Below, one piece after another: positions 34,819 to 47,600 of a stretch of 64,000 bases of DNA. The stretch is from Clavulina sp. PMI_390. Taxonomy: Eukaryota > Basidiomycota > Agaricomycetes > Cantharellales > Hydnaceae. The stretch spans positions 315,277 through 379,276 of the forward strand of contig WIDE01000026.1 of the NCBI GenBank assembly GCA_015039315.1, written 5' to 3'. Numbering within the stretch: the stretch's first letter is position 1; every line of letters begins with the position of its first letter. The translations under genes and the position numbers were made by a program. Under the pieces are notes generated by a model, which saw nothing but the letters and a program-made list of their open reading frames with translations, was not told the origin of the DNA and made no database searches.

Positions 34819-35824
34819 CTACAAGACTCCGAGTTGACGGGCTAGCCCCTCAATGCCGCCTTCCTCTATGACTAAATCGAATGATTCCAATACCTCTGGA
34901 GGTACTCCATTGATATCTGTATGCTCCCGCCGTATGTAGATCGTCTTGAACCCGCTATGAAAGCGAATGTATTAGAAAGCATGAGCTATGCAGCATGTTC
35001 ACCGTGTAATAGACATAACGTACTGCTTTCCCGCTGCCGCCAGGTCCCAATAATGAGCCGCCACGAAAGCCAGGCACTGCCCTTCCTTTAGCTCGAATGC
35101 TCGTATTGCGGCTTCGTACACCGCCGGGTTGGGCTTGTATTGCCCTGTAACTGTGCTAGGCAGTACAAGATCGAAACTCATGCCATTTCGCTTGTTCTGG
35201 GCAGACGATGAGAATTCTGTGGACGGTTCACATAAAGCGGAATAACTGACGGATTCCATAATTTTTTGACCGCCTCCATTGGTGAGTGGGCAAATCATAT
35301 ACTTGGTGCGAAGGGCGTTAAGGCCTGGCACAGTATCCTTGTGGGCTATTCGAATTAGAGCCTCATAAATCAATGCATAATACGATGATCCAGATTCAGC
35401 GCACCAGGAAGCTTCTGGAAGCCCAGAGCGATCTCTTTCTGTTCAGCCTCATCCCAGCCTGTAATTCCTTCTTCTTCCATCGTTTGTTTGAGGGCCTTTG
35501 CATACGTCGTCTGCTCATCCTCATACTGATGACTAGAATGTACAACAGGTTCAATCAGATGCCCAGAAGGTGGACGGAGGGAAAGGCTCCATACGATTTG
35601 CTCAGTTTATGGAGGTTTCCACTTTGTACCACATCCCACTTGAATGCGAAATCGTGCCAGAATGCACGATCATGACCAGCCAGCGAAGGGTATGCTTTCG
35701 CATGAGTTTCCAGAGCATCGACGGCGGGGGTGTGGTCATCCGTCAGTGTTCCAATCAAATCAAATACGAGGCCATAAAGCCCTGGAAATAATTCAGGTTG
35801 GATGGGCTTGGATTGTGCAGACAT
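34819..35824 (-). CDS. HAD-superfamily hydrolase, haloacid dehalogenase-like
   Basis: Five exons (35824-35595, 35532-35405, 35345-35251, 35196-35024, 34954-34819) encode 253 residues. The nucleophile motif is GLVFDLIGTLTDD (Asp 22). A cap segment runs through WDEAEQKEIALGFQKLP, then ICPLTNGG (motif II), GQYKPNPAVYEAAI (motif III Lys), and a VAAHYWDLAAAGKHG motif IV typical of type II 2-haloacid dehalogenase-like proteins. The end reads TIYIRREHT. Reaction: hydrolysis of a C-halogen or C-phosphate bond; the substrate is unknown. Intron 35197-35250 is 54 nt and stop-free. It lies downstream of MSH4 on the same strand. Confidence 0.87.
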
Positions 35825-36060
35825 CAAGGGGAGCTATGGATTCTGGATTAGCAATGCGTAACTCAATGCTTGTTATTATTATTGTTCCCACAACCCTCCA
35901 TCACGATGCGGGGTAGATCCAGGGGACTGGAAAAGTACGCCAAGATGGTTCCATGATCAAAGTGCGGGCCACAAGGTGTACGATTGTTTGAGGGGTGCAA
36001 GAAACTACAGGCGTCGTGGTAACTAGAACAGGAAATACTCGAGTGACTGGCACCAGTTGG

Positions 36061-39000
36061 CTATTCTTCTGATTCCAGCACACTTCCCAAGACTTCCACC
36101 ACGTCCTTTTGAAGCTTCGCCAGGTACTTTGCCAGATCTTGATTAGGGAGTGTCGAATATTCATAGGCTTGTGTGAGCTTTGTTCGTAGCTAGGTCGGGA
36201 AGACAGATATAGTGAATGAGAGAGAAGAAAGCGAGTCAAGTTCTGATCACTGTGAGCTGGTCGTGAGAGAAACCAAGTTGGATGTACAGAGAGTATGGCC
36301 TTGCGGCGTGCGATGGCTTGTGTCGTCTTGCTAGCCAGCTTCTTTCGGACTTCTAGCTTGTCGAATTGCTCTGCCACTCGTCTAGCCTCAGCCATGACAT
36401 CTTTAGAGAGATCCGCAAGTTTCGCTAGTTCGAGGCCTGCAAAGTGCTGTTAGCTTGTCGCTTCGAATTCGATCGCAGCCAAAGGCTTCCCATAGTGAGG
36501 AATTTGGTCTCCCTGTCCACTCAAAATACTTCAAACGTGGGGTTGGCATGAATACACGGGGGGAGCGGAGACATTACCTCACCGGTATTGGAATTCTAAG
36601 CCAAAGCGAGCAGAGGAACTTTTTGTATGGTTCTGGCAGTCATCAATATGAGTAATCAGTGATAAACCAAATCAAGGTGATGGAGAACCTGAACAGCAAG
36701 ATGGAGGCTTGTAGGGAGTAATCTTCAGCATGATGTGTATAAAGATGCGAGGCGGGCAACATACTTGACCACATTCGGCTTTCGGCTGAGAATCATAGCC
36801 AGGTCTGTGAAATGCCTAAATGAAGTACGAGGTATCAGCTGATGCGCTCGTGGGGGAATTGAATATCGAATGTCACGTCGTGAAAAAGCAGTAGGCCTTA
36901 TAGATTGGTCAGCAAGAACTCAGGGTCGGGCCAAATATCCTACCCTCAAATCAATGAGCTTCTCGGCAGTGGCGAATGCAATCCCTAAGCCGTCAATCGA
37001 CGAGGTTCCCCTATGAGGATGAATATAGGTTATTTCTCCCCTAGCGTTTTTCCCGTTGGAGGGGCTCAACCTTCCAAGCTCATCAACTAGTATGAGGGAG
37101 TCCTTCGTAGCTGAACCTGAAAATAGCATAAGAATAGCATGTGTCCGACTGAAATCTTGGTTCATACTCAAGATCATCGCCGAAGAGGCCATCTCATTCG
37201 AGAATGTACTTAGATGGCGTTCAGGGTCGTCGTCGTTAGATAAACGAGTGAGAAGGGCATCGTGCAGCCTAAGATAAAAGGGCCAAGGAAACGAAGTACG
37301 ATGGGTCACAAATATCAAAAAATAGCTTGCTTGAAACAGACCTGAAACTAGCGTATTCGGCTGGAACACTAAAGAATGGTGAACCTCGGCCAGCGGTTGA
37401 GGAATATGACGTACAAGCATCCACAAGTAGCCATGAGGGCCAGAAGCCCTAATTGCCGAATATAGGTACTTTTTCCTATATGAAGTGGTTGGTAGACAGT
37501 TGTCGTGTATCGTACACAATGGATTTACCTGACATGCTGAGATAGGTTATCAGCTTCATCGTCCTATCAAAGTAGGGAGAGGCACTTACTTCGGCCCTTG
37601 GACAATTTGGAACGTTGATGTCACACAAGCATAAGCGTCATTTGGCACATAAGTACCTGGGGACTGGATGTTCTCAAGGATTGGGTGACGTCCGGCCTTG
37701 ATGGCCAACTGAGGTAAGAGTTGGTTATAAGTTAATATGCGAATGTCCAGTGGGTTCTGCTCACGGTTCCTGTAAATTGAGGTCGAACTGGAGGAATCCA
37801 GCATCAATTAATGCACCATGAAGTAGCGGCCACTAAACGCACCGTAATTGTTCACTGTCGATCCCCATATAGAACGAAGAAGTCAGAAGTGCGCACGACA
37901 TTTCCAGGTTCTCTCACTTACATATTGAAGCACGCGAGAAAGCCCATATCATGTCAAGGACCGAGATCTACAAGCGACCAATAAGGTCATGGCGGCGCTA
38001 TTATTTAGAAAGCGGGGGCCTACCGCCTCCGAAGCCTTGTAAAGTACGCTGATATTTTCCATGATCTCCTCGATGATCTCTTGTATCGTTCTGATGCTTC
38101 CATCAAATTTAATGACATGCGCAGCGCAGAAATCAGCACGAACCTATCACTTAGTAGCAAAACCTCGTCTAAAGAATCTTTGAGCCTTTCATTGCGTTTC
38201 TTCTACAATGGATCTTTCAGATCGGGGTCAGTGTATCGGAGAGGTTTGGCCAATTCTCACTAGGTCCAATGTGGTACAAATCCATTTGTCCCCCTTCGTG
38301 CTAACGTTGATGAATCCCCTCGGCAATTCGCCTTCGAGCTCATCCTTGTCTATCGCAAGCCAGAATCCTCCGCCGCTCTCATTATATGTAAGCACGAGTG
38401 GAAGGTCGTGCTCAGCTTTGAGCAAACTGCAAAGTTCCTGGATGTCGCTGACGTTTTCTTTGAACGTTTCGCGGGCGACATCGAGCATTAGGTTGAAATT
38501 GGCTTTGATTGCATATACTTTGTTGTTCACTGCAGTGATGCCAGCTCGCTATAAGCAAAAAAATCAGGCCATGAAACGATCATAATCAACCAATAGTGTC
38601 ACCTTTCCTGCACCAGCATCATCATTTACGCTGCGAGCCAGGATTCTCTCGATCTCGATCACTCGCTGGTCGCTGAGAATTGTTCCAATGGTCCGAAGTA
38701 TTTGGCTGCTAGTACCGCTTAGGGACTGGCATATAGCCGGGATGCATCGTACGACATTACGAAGCTGAAGGAGAGCGACGAGGTGGCGAGAAGCATCCCG
38801 AGGATTGATCGTCTGATTTTCCGGTGACTGGGCAATAATCTGACATGGATATTTATAAGAGATAATCTACAGGGTACGAAGACGGGGAATCCATCCACGC
38901 ACTGATGTTATCAATTTATCGAAGTCGACTTTGTCCATCGTTTTGAGGGAAGACTTGACAGAACCGTAGAGGTCTTCAGCTTGTACGATCTCCTCGACAG

Positions 39001-40169
39001 CATCCAGGCGAAGCTCAATTGATCGTTGAACTTGGGTTATCGGGTCATCAAACGACTCAAAGTTGCCATTAGGAAGCGTTAACTAACCAGTCGTGGGCGC
39101 GAGGATCGTGATACGAAGCAGGCGTCCACCCATGGGGGTCAACACATGGTTTAGAAGCCTATGCGGACAGGTGAGTAAAGAGCTTGAGCCAGCTTAGATA
39201 GCCGCGTACTCGAATAGAGAATGTTTATTCTTGCGGCCAGTATTGTTACTGCATAATTCGAGGTTCTTCGCAGTATCGTGATCAATGAGCATCGTGCCTA
39301 GGTAATGGGATCCAAATGAAACATGAGCACAGATCATTATCAATTGGACGTCCGTTGATCACCTTCCATAGGTTGCCACTTGATGCGTAATGATTTCGGA
39401 GCATAGGTCGTGTGCAATCGGGTTTGCACATATTTGAACATCGCTGACACGGCGCACAGAGCAAATGATCTAGCGAAGCGTAGTGAGTGGGAGCTACTAG
39501 TGTCGCTGAATCACATACTCTTTCGTGATAGACAGCAGGGTAGCAGCACGGTCGTCGTCCTCAACTATGAGCTGCGAGATGAACGCTAATCCTACCCACC
39601 AATGTCAATATATTAATATTGGAGGGAGAGCGCGTATGTAGGTACCCGTAGTATCATTCCAGTACTTCCTCAGCACAGACTCAACATGCACGTCTGGAAA
39701 CTCTTCCTCGATGTATCGGACCAGTACACTGGATTGACGGGTAGAAGCGTCCGGGGGAAGCGAGGAATCGAGTACAATTATCGCTGAGGGGTAGTGAATA
39801 TGCATGTAATGGAGGGTCTTCGAATATGAATGGGTATCCGAAACCTGAGCACAAAGGTGTTAGTGAGCAAAGGTTTCGCATCGAGTGATGTAAAGTGGGC
39901 GTACCTGCGACAAAGCGACATTCCCGGTGATACGGCTGATAGAGGCTATGCCGACCTCCCTCCCAATACCTGACAGTAGGGTCGATTCATTACTGCTAGG
40001 TGCATGAGCAAGATAGGGTGCAAGGCAAACCTCGACTCTCGTAGAGAGCTATAATATAGCTTCCAGCGCGATCAGGTGTTGCGGTAGTCGGCCGTGTGCT
40101 TGGAGGGCGCCTGGGATGTGACTGCAGGGGAGACATAGACGCGGTGGGCGGGGCTGCGCGGACGGACAT
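36061..40169 (-). CDS. MSH4: MutS homologue MSH4 (meiotic recombination), 29 exons
   Basis: Exons: 40169-40031, 39969-39905, 39844-39646, 39591-39519, 39469-39363, 39297-39210, 39158-39088, 39030-38903, 38839-38603, 38548-38261, 38202-38144, 38096-38024, 37967-37922, 37854-37843, 37787-37765, 37708-37590, 37536-37529, 37475-37415, 37368-37342, 37268-37168, 37116-37071, 37010-36944, 36896-36877, 36815-36765, 36707-36689, 36632-36583, 36519-36491, 36436-36288, 36177-36061. They give 823 residues. Key motifs: YIIALYESRGIGREVGIA at the N-terminus (no mismatch-binding domain I), LLNHVLTPMGGRLLR, VRPQFTGTLAIKAGRHPIL, Walker A GPNMSGKSTYIRQ (about 574-586, split by an 8-nt exon), Walker B SLILVDELGRGTSSIDG (about 647-663) and FTTHFTDLA. 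MSH4 pairs with MSH5 to stabilise crossover intermediates in meiosis. One junction, 36490/36491, begins GG instead of GT (see findings). Confidence 0.9.
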
Positions 40170-40354
40170 GGTGGTAGCTGCAAGTTGTTGTTGTTTGTTG
40201 GGGTCGCGTTTCGTTCCACAGCTGTCATGATACTAACCAGTCTGTTGAGCTCGAGAAGGTATTTATTGCTATTGCGTCCAATCCAAATCCAATATAATAA
40301 ATAGGTGAGATTAAAAAGGCGGAGTTTGTACGTATGTCGAGGACCCATTCAGCC

Positions 40355-42741
40355 TCAGAACGCAAAGATAGCCTTCCCTTCTTGCAACCTAGTCCTTTCC
40401 TTCCTAGAGTCTTTCTCTATTTCAAGCTCTACCTTTGTCAGACCGCCCCATCGCTTTGGTAGCCTGAGGCGGATAGGGTCAAGATGAGCGAGTTTAGGGA
40501 GGTAGACGAGCCAGTTCGTGAACCCAAGACCAACGGTGACGCCAATGGAGACTTGAAGGATACGGAGCGTGATGTTCTGGCCGGTATAGGATTCACCATT
40601 AACTGAGGCGATACCAGACTGATAAGAGTTTAAATGAGTAAAGCCAGCATGAAGGCATCAGATACAGCAGTGATGGGAGACATACAGGAACCAGAAAGAG
40701 AACCCCCGGAACCATTGCGGTGTAGGCGTATCCCCCCATGAAACGGCCATAGATATTTCCAGCCAGTCCGCAAGCGAATGCACCGACGGCCGTTACAGAA
40801 TCGCTTTTCGCGAAATACCTGTTGGTCCATCGATTTGCTAGTTGGGAGAGAGTTAACAAACGTTCAAAGCATTGCGACGATAGAATATTCACGCACCTGC
40901 GTAGGATATCCCGGAGATGACTACCATGGCAACAAGCTGCTTCGCCTGCCATGTCCAAGCCTTTACGCTAGGGAACGGCTGACCGTGGCGAAATGCGGTG
41001 ACCACAGTATAGATAGGCACAAGGAAGAAGACGGTCCATACTGGCCACTCTCTCAAGTACCAAGACGACCCAGGCATTCTCAGACATGTGTCAGTAACGA
41101 AATGATTGAATTTGGGATCGATCTGAACCCCTGTGGTGTTAGAAAAAGTGAATGTGCCTGTCGTCCAGGGGATTGTGAGATTCCCAAGGCGGGTGAAGGT
41201 TCCAGTGATAGTATCCGGATGAAGGTAGGCCATTGCCTCGGTTTGAAGGATTCGCTCAGATTCATCAGCGACGAGGTAAAACTGAGACCCCAAATCAAGG
41301 CAGAATCCCTAGAATCGTGCTGTCAGATCCTCTAACACTATACGACGGTCCTCGCTGCTCACCAAGAAGCATGCATAAACAAGAGCATAAATCATCTTGA
41401 TGCTACCGCTCATGGCATGTTTCGCCGCAATTTCTTGGGAGCTAGACACTATTCATCGAGATGTTAGCGAATATGTTTGCTGGTGTCGTATGTTGCGACG
41501 ACTCACGAATGAGAAAACCGGGGAGCAGTGTAACAACCCCTGCGGTGGATACTGCAGAGTAACACACCCATTTTTCGTTCTCGAAAGCACTGAGGGCTTG
41601 CGAGATGAATGAAACGACGATAACGGCGAAAATTCTAGAGGGAGGTAAGTATCTAAATTAAGTAAATTTGTGTCTGGCGGCTGCTTACTCAAACAAGGTG
41701 GAAAAGACGGTATTCCCAGAGGCAAAACGGAATGAGCACAGTGCCACCCCTGTACCAAATATACCCGCTACAACTGCATCGAGCAGAGAACCACCAAACG
41801 CCATAGGACACACGATGAACGCTGTCCAGAACGCAAATGCTAGTCGCATATACTCGCTCCAGACGGGTGTCCAGTCCTTATCTAGTAGCATGGCTAGCTC
41901 GCTATCAGCAGTATAAGCACCCATGATGCCATGCGTGAGGCTCTTGTATATGCGATATGTCTCGGAAAGGCGATAGATGTCGAGTACTGGTTTTCCCTTG
42001 ACGAGGCTGATCTCGCTGCTCCCGGTCGAGCCGTCTCCAAATGCGATGAGCATACTGGATGGGAGAACAACAAATCGAACCTCTCGGAGCTGTAGTGCCT
42101 CGTTCGCAGCCTTCATGAGACCCTCGAGCCGATGATTCGGAGCACCAAAACGAATAAACGCCTGACCCAGGTCGACCAGGCACTTTCGTTTCACTCCATG
42201 AGCTGCGAATAGAAATCGCTACAGGTCAAGCCTCTCCATGCCCTCTGACTGGCGCAAAGCAGCGAGACAACTACGTACTTTGATGCGTGAAATATCGTTG
42301 CTCGTCCTCGTCCGTGGGGATATTCCCCGTCTCGGCTCGAAACATCTCTCTCCAATCGTCAATATCACTTTGATATGGTGTTGCACCAGTTATCCTCGGG
42401 TCGTCCTCGTCCATGAATATTTCCATAGAGATCTCCGAGCTGAAAGAATTTGACCGGCTGGCAGTGGGGCGGGGTTCCATTTCAAGGTCATTAAAAGAAT
42501 GGACATTGGGCTTTTCGTTGGCGTCAGGCATGTAATCCCACATGAAGGCGCGAGCAAGGGATACGAGGCCGCCAATATATGTTGTATCTGAGCTGGTTTG
42601 GGTGGAGAGACGGCCATTAAAAAAATGATCAGCACCAAGGTCCTCCCGGACGAAGTCAGGGTCTTCTAAGCCCGAAAGGTCATATTCAGGTGGGCCGTCG
42701 TGTTCATCATCTTCGTTGACGAAAGGATGCTTGAACGTCAT
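40355..42741 (-). CDS. ThrE/Prm10-like multi-pass membrane protein (DUF1212-type)
   Basis: Seven exons (42741-42279, 42202-41689, 41634-41507, 41448-41363, 41308-40897, 40837-40686, 40618-40355) encode 672 residues. About 160 acidic, probably cytosolic residues precede the ThrE core: KRKCLVDLGQAFIRFGAPNHRLE, then VVLPSSMLIAFGD, a run of membrane helices (LAFAFWTAFIVCPMAFGG, IFAVIVVSFISQALSAFENE, STAGVVTLLPGFLI) and a second half with GAFACGLAGNIYGRF and PGVLFLVPSGIASV. Family: bacterial ThrE exports threonine and serine; yeast Prm10 is pheromone-regulated with unknown transport. A long luminal or extracellular loop with NxS/T sites sits between the halves. The substrate is not known. Its 3' end is 185 bp from the MSH4 start. 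Confidence 0.87.
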
Positions 42742-42918
42742 ACAGTTGGAGGGGCGAGAATAGTTCAGAGAGAGGTAGGAGGGTTCAGGGGATCAGATTC
42801 AGCGTTAAATTATGCACTGGGTGGCTAGTAATAGTCGCGTCTCCGCGGGCGGTTTCAGAGGACGCCATGCCACTGAAAGCCGGATGGACTCGGACTCAAC
42901 ACCTGTCAACAGTAAATC

Positions 42919-44386
42919 ATGATATTCCCAGCGGTGAGGTTGAACGATGGCACTACGGTATAGTTTTTCCCCGTAATTACTTGGAATATACGAACGAAAG
43001 TTCTCATTTTGAACCTACTGCTGTGCGATTGCCCATTCTCATCTCTCGTAGATTCCCCAAATTGCCTTCGGTAACTCTTATCTCCGGTTCCTTGCAATGA
43101 CTGTCTCGTGTCTCATCATAAATGTCCCATACCAACACGATCTATATCAAACTTAGGTTCCGGCTCCGTGAATAAAGGGACTGATACTCATGAAAATATC
43201 GAGGCTGCTGTGAGGGTCGGGTTCAGACATCTTGATACTGCTCAGGTGCGGGTATCATGACTAATAGCTTATCTTCTCGAAATTTACCCGGCATTGTCTT
43301 TGGTGCAACTCAGTTCTACAGAAACGAGCAATACGTGGGAGTTGCTATTCGAGATGTCAACTTGCAGCGGTCAGAGCTCTATATCACAACTAAGTACGGT
43401 AGGTTCCCCACCGACCCTGTCAATCGGCCTATTGAGGCATTGAAAGATTCTCTCCAAAAAGTGAGTTCTTTGACTTTTGAGTGAAACGACGCTTGTTTGC
43501 TCATGTCGTTTCTATGTGTAGCTTGGTCTCGACTACGTCAATCTGTACCTCATTCACAGTCCTGGTTTCACAGTGGACGACCTCCCCACTACTTGGAATG
43601 ACTTCATCAAAATCCGGGATATGGGTTTGGCAAAGAGTATTGGCGTCTCTAACTGCACTGTTCACGATTTACTGCAGCTTGCCAAGAGCTCTGTCACCCC
43701 AGCCATAAACCAGGTTGGTATATCCCTGTGTCAGTATTTATTTTGTTTGCTGTCAGCGCTGAATCCCCCTATCCCGTCCTCCTAGATCCAGCTGCACCCG
43801 TATAACTATGCTAAACAGGCCCCGACTCTTGCTTACGCTGCTAAGAACAGTATCGTTATCGAGGCCTACGGATCCCTTGCCCCAATTACGTCTATGCCTG
43901 GAGGGCCGCTGGATCCCGTTCTTGATCGGCTAGCGAAGGCAAGAAAGGCGACTCCCGCTCAAGTGGTCTTCCTCTGGGTAATGGCCAAAGGTGCAGTGAT
44001 TGTGACGTGAGTAATTACGATGGAAACCCCCAATCTACACCCTGGAATCACCCTGAGCCGTTTCATCCTCTAGAACATCGAGCAAAGAGGAGCGAATGAA
44101 AGAGTATATCGCTACCGCAAATCTGAGTGCGTCGTCTTTCCTCTTAGTGTAAGGCTTTTTCATGACGTTGCCTCGTTTCGTAGCCCCCCTTTCCCCTGAG
44201 GAGGTGCTCGAGATTGACGTAGCCGGTGCTACCAAGTGGTCACCTCCTTCGGCAGTGTCCTGGAAGAGGCAGGTTTTGAAGCTTCCAAATCGGTCTACTT
44301 TGATATGGAGAGTGTTAGTTCTGCTTCTACTCTCGGCCCTGTTCTTTGGCGTCACTCAATTCTTGGGCACCAAAGCTGTTAGTTAA
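42919..44386 (+). CDS. aldo/keto reductase with C-terminal membrane tail
   Basis: Eight exons (42919-42957, 43052-43070, 43157-43245, 43314-43460, 43522-43713, 43786-44006, 44074-44126, 44184-44386) encode 320 residues. The N-terminus is VRLNDGTTIPQIAFGSGS, the standard AKR opening. The catalytic tetrad is present: Asp46 and Tyr51 (FRHLDTAQFY), Lys76 (ITTKYG), His110 (LYLIHSPG). SIGVSNCTVHDLLQL and INQIQLHPYNY follow. After the barrel, the last 30 residues contain a hydrophobic stretch (about 293-311, IWRVLVLLLLSALFFGVTQF), unusual for this soluble family. Reaction: NADPH-dependent carbonyl reduction, substrate unknown. I chose the ATG at 42919 because it gives the AKR N-terminus after a 94-nt intron. 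Confidence 0.87.
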
Positions 44387-44669
44387 ATATCATGTGCAGC
44401 ACTCCTCCGTCTGTCCTGTTGCATTATAGATGCTTCTATGTGTTCGCATTCCTTCTACTACCTTTAAGGTGCTGCAGTGGTGTGCTCATCCAATAACCAA
44501 ACAACTCAGGTCACACGATTGGAAGAGTGGGAAATCCGATACATAGAGTGGAATGCGGAGAGTGGTGGATTACAGTGGGAGGACGGCAAAGGATATAGGC
44601 AATGATGATATCATAAACAAGGTAAAGGAGAATCGAGTCCATGTGTGAATGACGAAAGCCCAACGAACC

Positions 44670-47600
44670 CTAGAAACCGAACTGGAAAAGCACAACCGTC
44701 AGAAGAGCGTTTCAATTGGAAAACTTGAAGCGAGAACGTACCGCTCCTGACGCCCCATTAGTATAGATTGGTGGCATTGGAGAAGGAGCAGTTCCCATGG
44801 CCCCTTGTGTTAACAGCAAGGTACCGAAACCGCCAGGGTTGATGATTGGCTGCTCCGACTCGGCCTGTTCCTTCGCAGTATCCTTCTTCGCGCGTTCCTT
44901 AACCTCCTTCTCCAGGGTAGCAATCTGAACAGAGTGGAACGCGGTGATACAAACGCTCAGCTTCTGGTGGAGGTCATTTTATGAGCGAATTCGTACCTTG
45001 TCGAGCATCGACCGTTGACTCTGGATACGATATGGCATGTAGAAGTCGTTAAGCCCATGCTGCCATGAAAGATCCATTACCACATCTGGTCGCAGCAGGT
45101 CGAAGCAAACGTATAGCATTGCTGCAAAGCACTCCCTGTTGCCAATGACGACGAAGTACGTGAGGAGATCCTCGGCGACATCGATCGAGTTGGATGTGGC
45201 AGCAGTGATGATAGCATCCTTGAAGAGCTTGTCCTCCTTTGAGAGAGCGATAGAGGTATCCCATCGGGAATTTTTCTATTCGAAAATGCTTGATGTTAGA
45301 ACAAAATGAAAGGGGTAGCTAGGAGTGTTCAAGACCTTGTACAAGTGTGCGGCCAGCCGACGGAATTCCAATACAGGATGCTTCTCGAGTTTCTTGGCGA
45401 GAGCGATAGGGTCATAACGATCGAAGCTGTCAATAGAGTCTCGTAAGGTGTTGTAGTCTTCCTCATCAATAAGGATGCTGTTGTAGGCGTCGTTCACAGC
45501 TTCGATGTTGAGCTGATAGTGGAGAAGATGAGCAAGAAATATGAATCACGGTGTCTCATGGACGTACATGTTGGACAGCAACCAAGTAGGGCTTGATAAG
45601 GGGCAAGTTGTCGTTTCCGGAGGCATTGAACATTCGCACAACACGTGTGTGGTCGATTCGTGGAGAGAGAACAGTGAGAAGGTCGGTGAGAAGGAGGGGC
45701 TGTTCCTCAAGGTAGAAGCTGAGGGCTTTGTAGTAGCTGGATAATGGTAAAGCGGTCAGCCCCCGAAAGGAAATATCCTCGCAAGCTCACTAACATCTCG
45801 AGGTTTGCAACCTTGACAATGGTATCCTTGAACTGGTTGTGATCCCAGGCGTCTGCTGCCCGTTCCATGATAGCCAAAGCAGCGTTGTCCTGCAGTAGAA
45901 CGAGAAACGGTTCAATAGGGATCGAGTAATTGGCTGCGTGACCCAAACTTACGTATTCATCATACTTGATGTACAGATACACGAGCTCCGCCCAGAGATG
46001 AGCCTTCTCTGCGGATTTGATGACCTGACATAATCTCATGAGATGGATCTCGGTAAACTGGATGTGCCTAACATACCTTGGGAATGTTGATGCGAGAGAC
46101 GAAGAGCTTGAGGTGTTCCATGACTAAACAAACTAAGCGTTAGTGGTGCCTTGGATTTCGCCGGCCTTATGACATACGTTTTTCGGGCTTGTACTTGCTA
46201 TAGAGAGTGGAAAGCTCCGTGAAGATACCCATCTGCGAGATTCAGAAGTTAGTAATGAGCGTTGAGCACACATAGAGAACACTTACGTGAGCACGTTCCA
46301 AGCTCAAACCAGCCTCAAGCAGTGCCATGATCTCATCGAAATACCCTAGCCTCTCATACATGCGAATCACGGCAGGGAGCTCCTCCTGTAGTAGAATTAG
46401 TGCTGGCCACACCATTTCTTTGAGCTACGACTTACAGCATGGACGATAACGTTCAAACCACAAATCTGAGCAAGGCGGAACTCGGCCTTCTCGATACAAG
46501 CACGGTGGACCTGCTTCCAGACCCTATGTTTGAGAAATGTGAGTGGTTGGGTGGATTATAACACCGAAGTCGACACAACGTACTCGGTGTTGCCGGCTTT
46601 GCGTGCGCTTTCAACAGCAGCCTGGCTCTCTCCAAGATAAATGAGAGTGGTGGCAAGACGTGCCCAGTTCGAGATGCTGGTGAACAGGAGCTTAGAGGCC
46701 TGGTACAACTCGTCATTGAAGCACTTCTCGCCAACGTCGAGGATGTCAGCGACATTGGTCATGCCGAGGAAGTCTTCCATGTCGTGAAGCCGGTCGGTCT
46801 TTGCGTAGGCATAAGCGAGCTCAGTGTCAATCTTGGGCTCGCGCAGCGTTTTGCGGGCCATCTGCAGGAAGCGAACAAGATCATCTTGCTTGCCGGCACG
46901 GTTGGCAATCTCGATAACCTCGAGGTAGTTTGTAGGATCCTGAGCCTTGATGTACGAATCTGAAGACGGGATGAGACAAGCTTATGGAGAAATTAAAATA
47001 CATAGGACATACCGATTGAATCCTTGATACGGAGGCCATCAAGCTGAGCCTTGGCGAGACGACTCCAGACCTCGGGCTTGTCAACCTTATGGGCGTAGTC
47101 CAAACCGCGCTCAATGCTGACGATGTGCTCAACAAGGATGCTCATGGCGAGGGCATGCTCATTATACTTCTTGTAGATGGTGAAGGCCTCCTCGTAAAGA
47201 CCATGCTCGGTGGCAATGCGAGCGATCTCCAGGTGGTCGTAGTTCTCGAGCTTATTGATATAGCCATCAACCTTCGCCTTGTGCGAGCGAATAGCAGTAA
47301 GCAAGAGGAGCTTCTGCAGATTCTTGTTGTCGCTGAAGGGTGAGGGCTCCAAGACAATCTTCTCGAGCATCTCAATGAGAGGAATAGGAAGGTCAGCCTC
47401 CATGAAGGCACGGACAGTCGCAGAAACATCATCGGGGTCGGTGGACTCCGGAACAGCGGTGGCGACAACCTGGTCAACGAGCTGGCGGCGATGATCGTTG
47501 CCGGGATCGAGGACCTGACGCCAAAGCTCCAAGCGCCTGCGCTTCACGAGGTAGCGAGCTTGCTGCTTGAACATCGAGTTGTCGTTTGTGATGGAGATAA

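Noticed and set aside
36920..37519. 199-codon frame containing Walker B as a single exon
   Set aside because: It reads through three introns. The spliced form restores the conserved ELGR-GTSS joining of MutS proteins.
39050..39088. Apparent frameshift in MSH4 near 39088
   Set aside because: A 57-nt intron ending CCCAAG, not a 32-nt one, restores the frame, so no defect exists here.
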